Assembly: GCF_902506325.1 (NCBI RefSeq)
Contig: NZ_LR732328.1
Coordinates: 1-64,000 of the forward strand
Direction of reading: 5' to 3'
DNA: 64,000 nt
From: Limnobacter sp. 130
Lineage (GTDB): Bacteria > Pseudomonadota > Gammaproteobacteria > Burkholderiales > Burkholderiaceae_B
The notes below the pieces were generated by a model. The model ran no database searches. It saw only the letters and a program-made list of their open reading frames with translations, and was not told where the DNA came from. Both the position numbers and the translations under genes were made by a program. Below are positions 45,033 through 53,989 of this stretch, piece after piece. Every line of letters starts with the position of its first letter. The first letter of the stretch is position 1.

Positions 45033-46000
45033 ACACACGCATACATGGCGGTACCGATGAGCACGGGCCTGTGCCCTTCGATTTTTCCAGCAATGCCAAT
45101 GCGGTGGGGCCTTGCCCTGCGGTGTTGAATGCGGTTCAACAGGCCGACGCACTGCGCTACCCCGACCCAAATTACACGGCTTTGCGCGCTGCGCTGGCCC
45201 ACTTTCACCAAGTGGAAGAATCCAGAATTGTGGTGGCGGGCAGTGCCAGCGAATTCATTCAACGCCTGACCACCTGCCAGTGGCGCAAGGGCTGCAGTTC
45301 ATACTGGGTACCGCAACATGCCTACGGCGATTATGCGCACGCCGCGCAGGTGTGGGACATGGAACAGGTTGATGACGCAAGCCGGGCAGGACTGGTGTGG
45401 CTGTGCAACCCGTCCAGCCCCTTGGGGCAAGCTGAATCGACCGGGATATTGAAGCTTGTCGAGGATCATCCCGACGTTGTTGCTGTGCTGGATTGCGCCT
45501 ATGAACCTTTGTGCCTTGATGAACAGGCACGCGCAAGCCTGCAACAGCGAGACCACTTGTGGCAATTGTGGTCACCCAACAAGGCATTGGGCATGACGGG
45601 TATTCGCGGCGCCTACGCGATCGCACCCTTGGGCGAAAGCCGTGCGGTGCGCGCCTTGAACAGTCTTGCACCTTCCTGGCTGATCGGTACGCACGGTCAG
45701 GCCATGTTGCAGGCCTGGACCCTGCCGGAAACACAAAGTTGGCTGGCCGAAAGCCGCGGCGTGTTGGCGCAATGGAAAACGGATCTGCTGGATTGCCTTC
45801 ACCAGCAGGGTTGGGAAACCATGCCCAGCATTGCTTCATTTGTGTGTGCCAAGGCACCCCGTGAAATTGATGAAGTGCACCTGCGCGCGCACGGCATCAA
45901 GCTGCGTGATGCCACTTCCTTCGGCTTGCCGGGGTGGTGGCGCTTGTGCGCACAAAAGCCGCAAGCCATGGCCGCACTTTCAAAGGCCTTGCAGGTATGA
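45029..46000 (+). CDS. cobD: L-threonine-phosphate decarboxylase-like aminotransferase (CobC/CobD)
   Basis: About 323 residues. A fold-type I PLP enzyme with FSSNANAVGPCPAV, RYPDPNYTALRAAL, WLCNPSSPLG and the lysine loop LWSPNKALGMTGIRGAYA. In this position it should make the aminopropanol phosphate arm. It is slightly shorter than Salmonella CobD and nearer to CobC of Pseudomonas; decarboxylase activity is inferred from the operon. Confidence 0.88.
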   Translation: MNTRIHGGTDEHGPVPFDFSSNANAVGPCPAVLNAVQQADALRYPDPNYTALRAALAHFHQVEESRIVVAGSASEFIQRLTTCQWRKGCSSYWVPQHAYGDYAHAAQVWDMEQVDDASRAGLVWLCNPSSPLGQAESTGILKLVEDHPDVVAVLDCAYEPLCLDEQARASLQQRDHLWQLWSPNKALGMTGIRGAYAIAPLGESRAVRALNSLAPSWLIGTHGQAMLQAWTLPETQSWLAESRGVLAQWKTDLLDCLHQQGWETMPSIASFVCAKAPREIDEVHLRAHGIKLRDATSFGLPGWWRLCAQKPQAMAALSKALQV

Positions 46001-47460
46001 AAGCAGTGTGTGTCATGGTGTTGGGCACCAGCAGTGGTGCCGGAAAAAGCTGGGTGACCACTGCGCTGTGCCGCCATTACGCACGCATGGGTTTGAAAGT
46101 GGCCCCGTTCAAGGCTCAAAACATGAGCAACAACGCCCGTGTGGTGGCGGGCTTGCATGGCAGTGAAGGCGAAATTGGTTCAGCCCAGTATTTTCAGGCG
46201 CTGGCCGCCTGTTGCGAACCCAGTGTGAACATGAACCCGGTGTTGTTGAAACCCGAAGCCGACACCAAAAGCCAGGTGGTGGTGCTGGGAAAAGTAGACC
46301 CGGTACTGGGCAAAACCCCGTGGCGTGAACGCAGCGCACAGGTGTGGCCACACATTGCGGCCGCGCTCGACACCTTGCGCGCTGAAAACGATGTGGTGGT
46401 TATCGAGGGCGCAGGCTCGCCTGCTGAAATCAACCTGCATGCCAGCGACATTGTGAACATGCGCGTGGCGGTGTATGCACAGGCACGTTGCCTGCTGGTT
46501 ACCGACATTGATCGTGGCGGTGCCTTTGCGCACCTGTATGGCACCTGGGCTTTGTTGCCCGCTGATGAACGTGCATTGATCCGTGGGTTTGTGTTGAATA
46601 AATTTCGGGGTGATGCCGCTTTGTTGGCCCCCGCGCCCGAACAGTTACAACAGTTGACCGGCGTGCCCACGGTGGCCACTTTGCCCATGTGGTTTCAGCA
46701 TGGTTTGCCCGAAGAAGACGGCGTGTTCGATGACCGAAGCAAGGCCACGGGCGCGGTGCACACCACGATTGCAGTGGTGGCGTTTCCCCGCATCAGCAAT
46801 CTGGACGAATTCCAGCCCTTGAAAAACATGCCCGGCGTGCGTTTGGTGTGGGCCCGCACCCCGGCCGATTGCGCAGGTGCAGACTGGATTATCTTGCCCG
46901 GTTCCAAACACACAACAGCCGATTTGGCATGGCTGCGTGAACAGGGGCTGGATCAAACCGTGGCAAGCCACGCAGATCAAGGCAAGCCAGTTCTGGGTAT
47001 TTGTGGCGGCCTGCAAATGCTGGGCGAAGCCCTGGTGGATTCGCACGGTATTGATGGAAACGCGCCGGGGCTGGGGCTTTTGCCATTGGTCACCTGTTTT
47101 GAGCCCGACAAAACAGTGCGCCGCGCCCACCTGCGTTTTGCTGCCGTGCAAGGGCCTTGGGCTGCGTTGGCGCAACAGCCGGTGAACGGTTATGAAATTC
47201 ACCATGGCCGCACAGTGCAACACACCGCGCTGGCCGAGGCTGGGCAACTGGCCCACGAGGTGTTGCCCGGCTTGGGCTGGCAAAATACCGCTGGCAACGT
47301 ATTGGGTGTGTATGTGCATGGCCTGTTTGAAGACCCCGCAGTATTGACCGCATTGTTTGGCGCACAAACCCCCACGCTGGAAAGCGTGTTCAATGGCTTG
47401 GCCGATTTTCTGGAACGGCATGTAGAGCCAGGCGTGTTGAAAGCACTTATCGAACCCTAA
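45997..47460 (+). CDS. cobQ: Adenosylcobyric acid synthase
   Basis: About 487 residues. The N-terminal ATP-binding half has VLGTSSGAGKSWVTTALCR and FKAQNMSNNA; the C-terminal class I amidotransferase half has the nucleophile Cys in VLGICGGLQMLG and His in GVYVHGLFED. It amidates four side chains of adenosylcobyrinic acid a,c-diamide. ATGA overlap with the preceding gene. Confidence 0.94.
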   Translation: MKAVCVMVLGTSSGAGKSWVTTALCRHYARMGLKVAPFKAQNMSNNARVVAGLHGSEGEIGSAQYFQALAACCEPSVNMNPVLLKPEADTKSQVVVLGKVDPVLGKTPWRERSAQVWPHIAAALDTLRAENDVVVIEGAGSPAEINLHASDIVNMRVAVYAQARCLLVTDIDRGGAFAHLYGTWALLPADERALIRGFVLNKFRGDAALLAPAPEQLQQLTGVPTVATLPMWFQHGLPEEDGVFDDRSKATGAVHTTIAVVAFPRISNLDEFQPLKNMPGVRLVWARTPADCAGADWIILPGSKHTTADLAWLREQGLDQTVASHADQGKPVLGICGGLQMLGEALVDSHGIDGNAPGLGLLPLVTCFEPDKTVRRAHLRFAAVQGPWAALAQQPVNGYEIHHGRTVQHTALAEAGQLAHEVLPGLGWQNTAGNVLGVYVHGLFEDPAVLTALFGAQTPTLESVFNGLADFLERHVEPGVLKALIEP

Positions 47461-47478
47461 TTTTCAGGTATCCCACAC

Positions 47479-48555
47479 ATGTCATTTGATTTGCCTGTTG
47501 TTCACAACCCCAGCAATACTGTTTTGCAAGCACGGCTTCAAACCGTGATCGACAACAAAACCAAACCGCTGGCTTCATTGGGTAAGCTCGAAGCGTTGGC
47601 TGTTCAAATTGGCGTGGCCTTGGGCACTGAAAGCCCTGTGCTTGAAGAACCGCAGCTGATCGTGTTTGCCGGCGACCATGGTTTGACCCGGCAGGGCGTG
47701 TCCGCGTACCCCAGCGATGTCACCTGGCAAATGGTGGAAAATTTTCTGGCGGGTGGTGCAGCAGTCAGCGTGCTGGCGCGTCAACATGGTTTGAGTTTGA
47801 GTGTGGTGGATTGCGGTGTTCAGCACGACTTCACCGCTCGCAATGGCCTTTACATCCGCAAAATTGGATATGGCACGGCCAACAGTTTTGAGGGGCCAGC
47901 CATGTCAATTCCCCAATGCGGACAAGCCATGAAGAACGGCATGGACTTGCTTCACAGCCTGCCCGGCAATGTGCTGCTGTTGGGGGAAATGGGCATTGGC
48001 AACACATCGGCGGCTTCACTGCTGATGGCCCGTTTCACCGGGCACGACATTGCTGAATGCACGGGCGCAGGCACTGGTTTGAATGCTGAAGCCGTTCAGC
48101 GCAAGGCAAGCACATTGCGGGAAGTGCTGCATCGCCATGAGAATGCCGAGTCACCCATGGAGATTCTTGCCGCCATGGGCGGGTTCGAAATTGCCACCAT
48201 GGTGGGGGCGGTCTTGCAAGCGGCCAGCGAGCGCCGCGTGGTGGTGGTGGATGGTTTTATTGCCACGGCAGCAGTGCTGGTTGCACACGCAATGTGCCCC
48301 AATGTGTTGGCGTATTGTATTTTTGCGCATCAATCGGGCGAGCAGGGCCACCGCAACATGCTCAAATACTTGAATGCGCAGCCTTTGCTTGATCTCGGGA
48401 TGCGCTTGGGCGAAGGCTCTGGCGCGGCCCTGGCCTGGCCACTGCTGGTGTCGGCCTGTGCCTTGCTGCGCGACATGGCCAGTTTTGATTCTGCCAGCGT
48501 GTCGCGTGCGGACCTGTCCACTTCTACAACATCAGCAAAAGCGTCATTGGAATGA
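47479..48555 (+). CDS. cobT: Nicotinate-nucleotide:DMB phosphoribosyltransferase
   Basis: 358 residues. CobT motifs: NKTKPLASLGKLEALAVQ, VFAGDHGLTRQGVSAYPSDVTWQMV, GEMGIGNTSAASLL, ECTGAGTGL and VVDGFIATAAVLVA, with the catalytic Glu near LGEGSGAALAWPLL. It activates DMB to alpha-ribazole phosphate and so uses the product of the BluB gene in the same operon. Confidence 0.94.
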   Translation: MSFDLPVVHNPSNTVLQARLQTVIDNKTKPLASLGKLEALAVQIGVALGTESPVLEEPQLIVFAGDHGLTRQGVSAYPSDVTWQMVENFLAGGAAVSVLARQHGLSLSVVDCGVQHDFTARNGLYIRKIGYGTANSFEGPAMSIPQCGQAMKNGMDLLHSLPGNVLLLGEMGIGNTSAASLLMARFTGHDIAECTGAGTGLNAEAVQRKASTLREVLHRHENAESPMEILAAMGGFEIATMVGAVLQAASERRVVVVDGFIATAAVLVAHAMCPNVLAYCIFAHQSGEQGHRNMLKYLNAQPLLDLGMRLGEGSGAALAWPLLVSACALLRDMASFDSASVSRADLSTSTTSAKASLE

Positions 48556-49382
48556 TCCAGATATTCTTGCAATTCATCCGCCACTACCTGCTGGCCGTGC
48601 AGTTTTTTACACGCATACCTGTTACTGGCAAGCTGGCGGAATGGGTGGGTTTCTCGCCCGCCATGCTGCGTGCCAGTGCGGCACACTTTCCCGGTGTGGG
48701 TTGGTTGGTTGGCGCAAGCAGCGCCGTGGTGTTGTGGGGTTTGGTGTGGGCTTTGCCGGAAGTATCTGCTTCAAGCTGGGTGGCTGCTGTGTTGTGCACG
48801 GTGTTTGGCGTGATGTTGACCGGCGCGTTTCATGAAGATGGTTTGGCCGACACAGCCGATGGGCTGGGCGGCAGCCTGAATCGCGAACGCGCACTCGACA
48901 TCATGAAAGATTCTCGTGTGGGCACCTACGGCGCATTGGCGCTGGTGCTGATCGTGTTGCTTAAAGTCGGTTTGCTGGCCATGTTGTTGCAACTGGTCCC
49001 CTTGCCCGCAGCCGCGGCGGCCGGGTTTGGGGCGCATGTGGTTTCCCGCTTTTTGCCGCTATTCATTATTCGCAGCTTGCCGCATGTGGGCGACACGCAG
49101 CAATCGAAATCCAAACCCTTGGCCGATCAAATTGGCAACAACAGCCTGTTGGCCGCCGCGGTGTGGGCTGGGTTGGCATTGGCCCTGCTGTATGCGCTTG
49201 TACCGGGCATGCCGTGGTGGGCAGGTGTATTGGGTGCAATGGTGGCACTGGGTTATATGTTGCGTTTGCTCAAACGCAGGCTGGCAGGTTTTACTGGCGA
49301 CGGCCTGGGTGCTACACAGCAACTGTGTGAAGTGGCGTTTTATTTTGGTCTTGTTGTGGCCCTGCCATTGGCACACGCCTGA
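48552..49382 (+). CDS. cobS: Cobalamin (5'-phosphate) synthase
   Basis: 276 residues and about seven membrane helices. The CobS/CobV motif TGAFHEDGLADTADGLGG and RALDIMKDSRVGTYGALAL are complete. It joins adenosylcobinamide-GDP and alpha-ribazole (phosphate) at the membrane. ATGA overlap with cobT and TGATG overlap with cobC. Confidence 0.94.
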   Translation: MIQIFLQFIRHYLLAVQFFTRIPVTGKLAEWVGFSPAMLRASAAHFPGVGWLVGASSAVVLWGLVWALPEVSASSWVAAVLCTVFGVMLTGAFHEDGLADTADGLGGSLNRERALDIMKDSRVGTYGALALVLIVLLKVGLLAMLLQLVPLPAAAAAGFGAHVVSRFLPLFIIRSLPHVGDTQQSKSKPLADQIGNNSLLAAAVWAGLALALLYALVPGMPWWAGVLGAMVALGYMLRLLKRRLAGFTGDGLGATQQLCEVAFYFGLVVALPLAHA

Positions 49383-49930
49383 TGAAGCTTTGGCTGATTC
49401 GCCATGCGCCGGTGTTGCTGCCTTCGGGCATTTGCTATGGCGCAAGCGATGTGCCCGCCGACAATGCTGCAAGCCTTTTGGCTGCCAAGTTGGCCGCTGA
49501 ACAATTGCCGCAGGGTTTGGTGCTGCGTGTTTCCGGTTTAACGCGTGCGCAGCAACTTGCAAATCATTTGGCGGTGTTGCGGCCCGATTTTCCTGCCGCC
49601 GCAGTAGACCCCCGCCTGAATGAAATGAACTTCGGTTGCTGGGAAATGCAAGCCTGGGATTCAATACCGCAAGCCGCATTCGATGCCTGGCTGGCTGATT
49701 TTGATCACCATTGTTTCGGTGGTGTTGAAAGCACGCAAACGGTGTTGCAGCGGGTGGGGCAGGCTTTGCGCAGTATGCAAGGCGATGAGGTTTGGCTTAC
49801 CCACGCAGGCGTTATTCGCGCGGTGCAGTGGATCGTTGAACACGGCGTGGTGCCAGTTCAACAGGCTGCAAACTGGCCTGCCACGGTGGTGCAGCCGGGA
49901 GGGTTGATAAGTTTTGATATGGTGGCGTGA
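49382..49930 (+). CDS. cobC: Alpha-ribazole phosphatase
   Basis: 182 residues, histidine phosphatase family with a catalytic RHA (WLIRHAPV), a second Arg in GLTRAQQLA, Glu in LNEMNFGCWE and His in WLTHAGVIRA. It removes phosphate from alpha-ribazole phosphate or cobalamin phosphate. Last gene of the B12 operon; its stop codon abuts the stop of the opposing NACHT-like gene with no spacer. Confidence 0.9.
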   Translation: MKLWLIRHAPVLLPSGICYGASDVPADNAASLLAAKLAAEQLPQGLVLRVSGLTRAQQLANHLAVLRPDFPAAAVDPRLNEMNFGCWEMQAWDSIPQAAFDAWLADFDHHCFGGVESTQTVLQRVGQALRSMQGDEVWLTHAGVIRAVQWIVEHGVVPVQQAANWPATVVQPGGLISFDMVA

Positions 49931-52900
49931 TCAGCTGCCGGTCCATTCAAGGTTGATTACGCGTACAAGTATTCTTTGTTTTTCTTCCGGGTTCAGTAAA
50001 CTCAAAAGATACTCTTCAATTTCCTTGGGTGTTTGGGGTTTGGGTGAGCCATCCAGGGTTTTGGGAATAGGTTCACGATCATGTTCGCCAAACCACAGCA
50101 CCACATAAATTCCATGTTCGTTTGCTTTCCGTTCAATTGAATATTGATTGATTAGTTGGTTGCGCAGGCCGGTCCAAAGATCCGGGTTCCAGTCACATTT
50201 AAATTCCATGGGAACAGAAAACTTGTTACGGAATAATGCTTTAATGTCGGCCCGTTTGTTGTTGACATACTGGGCTTCAGGCGCGCACTCCACACCGTAC
50301 GGCGACAGCCTGATTTTTAGTTCGCTGAGAATAATGTTTCGACAATCGTTTTCATCTTTGGGGCGGCGTTCCTTGTGTGTGTCCCAAAAGCGCGCGTAAA
50401 TATTAGCGTTGTCGCTATGGATTGATTCAGCATAGTCATCAAGATGTTCCACAATCAATTGCTGCAAGTCTTTTACATCAACAGGCTCGCGATTTCCTAG
50501 CACTTTGATCAGGCTTTGCGGTTTCAAAAATGCAAACGATTTTTCTCGAATACGAATTTGTACATCGTATGCAGTGTGCTCAAGTAAATAGTGGATTTTT
50601 TCCAGTTCAGGCAATTGTTGAAGTCGTCGAAGTTCAGGCAATGTGTTGGGGTCGTCGCTTTCGCCTAGTTGAGTAATCAGGCGCTGCAGCGTCCACCACA
50701 GTTCGCCAGAACTGCTGACGGCTCCCTCAGCGTGTTCAACACTCGGGTCGGCTTGAGGTGTAATGACTTCGATCAGTTTTGACAAAAACACAGCGGATGT
50801 GCTGTGAATGTAATTTTCGTCACGCGAATCGTGTCGAATGAATTGGAGGAAATAATGGGCCTTGATTGCTGAATCGGATAATTCAGTAATCAACAGATTT
50901 TCATACGTAGGCGAATCAATTGCCAAGCCCGCCATTATCCAATACACGCGCTGGCCAGCATCCATGCTTTTGCTGCTCAACTTTTTCTTTATCGTTGGCT
51001 GTAACTTTTCAGACAAGTTTTGTATGGCAAAGTAAAGCAAGCGCCTTACATAACCCAGTTGATCTGCGCGGCTGCGAACTGGGTATTTCGCAAGCACTTT
51101 TGGAATACCAATCAATCCGATTTCTCGATATTCAGGCCAATCACAAATCCCGTAAATGTTCGCACCATGAAGCTTAGCTTTCTTGAAGCTGGTTAGCACA
51201 AATTGAACCCAAACTTCTGAGACTAGCTGCGGATTGATTTGGGCAAGGTATGCAATCCATTTTGGCTTTTCTTCCAGACCATAAGCCAGTTGCGTGGCAA
51301 CAAAACTTTTCAGTCTGTTTTCCTCGATTGATGCAAAAGCATTCGGATTTTCTTCGAAAAGAATTTCCAAGCCAATAATTGTAGGGAATTGATTCCAGGG
51401 CCTTTTGCTACTCACATAGGATTCAATAATTTCAGTGTGCTTTGCAAAATCAGACAGCAGAATGAATTTTGAAAATCCTGTTCGGGCTGCCTGATAAACT
51501 TCTGTACCGTTGAAGCAAAAGCTGTCCAATCGCTGTTGCGGATTGCTGCCGCTTACATCGCTTGCGAAGTCAAGCCAAACAAGTGCAAGGTTATAAAATA
51601 TTCCCAAGCTGGCGGTACCCGCTCTAATGGCTTCTAAATTGTTTGAAAGTGTTTTTGTGGTTTGCGTTTTTCTTTCATTGGCGACTTGAATTGAATTGTT
51701 TCGGTGTTTGGCCAGTTCAAGTTCTGTAGCTGAGCGTTCATGAAACAAGTGCGCTTGAATATAGTCGCGGTACTCCGGGTACTTTAGAGAGAAGTCTTCG
51801 ATCATCTCCAGCGCAAGTCCTTCATTTCCCTGTTGGAAGGAAAGGTGGCGTATAGCTTCACCCAAGTGAATTTCCACTGCGGTTTGGGTGCTTGCGGAAT
51901 CAGCTTTTTTCAAATGCCACAAGCCTAGTTGGGCGGGCAATTGATTGATGCAAATCCATCCTTTCGTGGTGTGGTAGGCATGGTAGGGATGCTTTTTTGA
52001 AAGTGATTTCTCAACAGCTTTTTCAAGGAGTGAAAGGTATCGACTTTCCTGTTCTCCGAACCATGCACCAATTTGGTGTTGGTGCTCTGCAGTTCTTTGT
52101 ACATGGCCGTATTCGTCTTGGCCAATGCCAAGCCATGTGAATAACTTTTCATCGTTGGTTTCTTCGCCGATTTCAAACAATGCACGCACTATCAATTTTC
52201 CGCACATTCTTTGCAGGTTAAGACTCTCTGTCCTAGTCCATGGGAAATCACCTCTTTTTGCTAGTTGGTCCAGCAAAACGGGCAGTTCATCGACAGGAAC
52301 ACGTTTTGGTAATTCATGTTCCCAAAAATAAAGATAGTCGCCGATTAAGTGTGGATTCTTGGCGTGATGAAGAAAGGAAAGAATCGATACTGTGGGTATT
52401 GCCGAGGGGTAAAGTGCGAATAGTAGTGTGCCCAATAGCTGGTCTTCTGCGTCTTCAATTTCTCCATTTGAAATTCGATTAAGCAATATCGACAGCCGGA
52501 TTAGCTGTTCTGGCGTAAGCAACAGTACATCCAGTGCAGCGCTTCGAATACTGTCCCAGAAACTGTGGTCCGCAACAATTTTTTCTAAAGCGCATGCCAA
52601 TCGATCATTAGTTTCATTACCTTTCAATATATTCAGTAGCTCATGTATGAATGCCTGGTGCGTTTTTTCTCTGGATGCACTTTTGAAATTTTCAATAAAA
52701 AACGATTCAAACTCTGGGTCCCAAAGGCCTTGAAGAGGACTGCTGAATGGCACTTGCCAACCAAAACCGAAATACGCCTGGGCTTCCCTTTGAAGCCCCA
52801 GAATCACTTTCATTTTTTGTGCTGTGCTCAGGCATGCAGCATCGCCATAAATTGCGATTCCCAGTGGGTCAATTTCAATCATTTGTTCAAACGCTGAAAT

Positions 52901-53980
52901 GCTTAGCGTGGCTACCCAGGCGAATAGTCCCCTTAAACTGGCCACTGTTTTTTTGTCAAACCCTTCAAACAAACGCAATACCCGTCCGATGGGCAATGCG
53001 TGATTCGCAATCTGTTTTGCGATCCACTGTGCAGCCAGAAATTCTGCAACTGTTCGGTGAATAGGCTCAACTGTGCCAGTTAAATTTGATGGGCGGAAAA
53101 GTGCGCTGCGCAATGCGCGCAGGCTTAATGAGTCTAGCCCACCGAATTCGTCGGATTGTAAATCGCTATTGCTGTGTACGTTGCCATCGATTAAAGCGAA
53201 TCCGAAACGGTTGCTGAACAACATGATGCTGCACAAGTAGCCTGCTCGATCCACTAGGTCGTCAATGGAATATTTTTCATCCGGGGCATATTGTTGATAG
53301 TAGGGGTCATGTTCTTTGGCCAACTTTTGAACAGCAAATTCGAACACTTCACGCCGCGACTCAGGAAGCTGTCGATTGTGAATTGAGTTAATCAGCAGCT
53401 TGATCAATAAGGGATTGGCCAGCAACGGCTTCAGGTTTTGTTGTTTTACCTGATTTAAAAATTCCTGGGCTGGTATGTTCCCTGGTTTTGAATTCAGCTC
53501 GCCTGCAATGTATTGTTGTACGGATTCGTCATCGACTGTTAGTTCATTCAGCTTGAAAAGTCGTATGCATTCGTCAACCCGTTTTAGTTCAGCATGGTCC
53601 GGTTCGCCGTACCAGTCCGCAGCGCGGCATGAAATTCTGAATTGCGGGCTACCCAATTGCCGCAGTTTTTTTGCAACTTGCCCCAACAGCTTTCGACCAT
53701 TTGTTGTGGTGTTGCGCGCTTCGTCCAAAGCATCCAGATAAATGACGGGTTCTTGAGCCAAGTCGGCAAATTCTTCATCGAGAAATTCACTGACACGTAT
53801 TACCTTGCCGCCTGTGTTTTTGCATTCTTGGTTGAATGCCGTGCTTTTGCCCGATCCCGGCTCGCCCAGAAGCACCCAAGATTTCAATTCTCGAAGTTCG
53901 GCAAGGACTGTCGTTTTACGCTGTGGCTGTGGGGCGTCTTCGCTTAACTGATACTCTGTGACTGTGCGTGGAATGAACAT
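49931..53980 (-). CDS. NACHT-like STAND ATPase with C-terminal PD-(D/E)XK nuclease motif
   Basis: 1349 residues. Walker A GEPGSGKST is at residues 39-47, and the NACHT-type Walker B/extra-acid motif VIYLDALDEAR at 79-89, followed by FRISCRAADW. There is no N-terminal effector domain. The middle (about 250-1200) is helical, repeat-like sensor sequence. The C-terminus has a PD-(D/E)XK set: D1245 in KRADIKALF, E1259 and K1261 in PMEFK, and QLINQY shortly after. This suggests a sensor that triggers DNA cleavage, as in bacterial NACHT/Avs anti-phage proteins. AT-rich compared with both flanks. Nine bases separate it from the upstream ATPase gene. The defence role is inference. Confidence 0.8.
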   Translation of the reverse strand: MFIPRTVTEYQLSEDAPQPQRKTTVLAELRELKSWVLLGEPGSGKSTAFNQECKNTGGKVIRVSEFLDEEFADLAQEPVIYLDALDEARNTTTNGRKLLGQVAKKLRQLGSPQFRISCRAADWYGEPDHAELKRVDECIRLFKLNELTVDDESVQQYIAGELNSKPGNIPAQEFLNQVKQQNLKPLLANPLLIKLLINSIHNRQLPESRREVFEFAVQKLAKEHDPYYQQYAPDEKYSIDDLVDRAGYLCSIMLFSNRFGFALIDGNVHSNSDLQSDEFGGLDSLSLRALRSALFRPSNLTGTVEPIHRTVAEFLAAQWIAKQIANHALPIGRVLRLFEGFDKKTVASLRGLFAWVATLSISAFEQMIEIDPLGIAIYGDAACLSTAQKMKVILGLQREAQAYFGFGWQVPFSSPLQGLWDPEFESFFIENFKSASREKTHQAFIHELLNILKGNETNDRLACALEKIVADHSFWDSIRSAALDVLLLTPEQLIRLSILLNRISNGEIEDAEDQLLGTLLFALYPSAIPTVSILSFLHHAKNPHLIGDYLYFWEHELPKRVPVDELPVLLDQLAKRGDFPWTRTESLNLQRMCGKLIVRALFEIGEETNDEKLFTWLGIGQDEYGHVQRTAEHQHQIGAWFGEQESRYLSLLEKAVEKSLSKKHPYHAYHTTKGWICINQLPAQLGLWHLKKADSASTQTAVEIHLGEAIRHLSFQQGNEGLALEMIEDFSLKYPEYRDYIQAHLFHERSATELELAKHRNNSIQVANERKTQTTKTLSNNLEAIRAGTASLGIFYNLALVWLDFASDVSGSNPQQRLDSFCFNGTEVYQAARTGFSKFILLSDFAKHTEIIESYVSSKRPWNQFPTIIGLEILFEENPNAFASIEENRLKSFVATQLAYGLEEKPKWIAYLAQINPQLVSEVWVQFVLTSFKKAKLHGANIYGICDWPEYREIGLIGIPKVLAKYPVRSRADQLGYVRRLLYFAIQNLSEKLQPTIKKKLSSKSMDAGQRVYWIMAGLAIDSPTYENLLITELSDSAIKAHYFLQFIRHDSRDENYIHSTSAVFLSKLIEVITPQADPSVEHAEGAVSSSGELWWTLQRLITQLGESDDPNTLPELRRLQQLPELEKIHYLLEHTAYDVQIRIREKSFAFLKPQSLIKVLGNREPVDVKDLQQLIVEHLDDYAESIHSDNANIYARFWDTHKERRPKDENDCRNIILSELKIRLSPYGVECAPEAQYVNNKRADIKALFRNKFSVPMEFKCDWNPDLWTGLRNQLINQYSIERKANEHGIYVVLWFGEHDREPIPKTLDGSPKPQTPKEIEEYLLSLLNPEEKQRILVRVINLEWTGS

Positions 53981-53989
53981 GGGTTTTTT

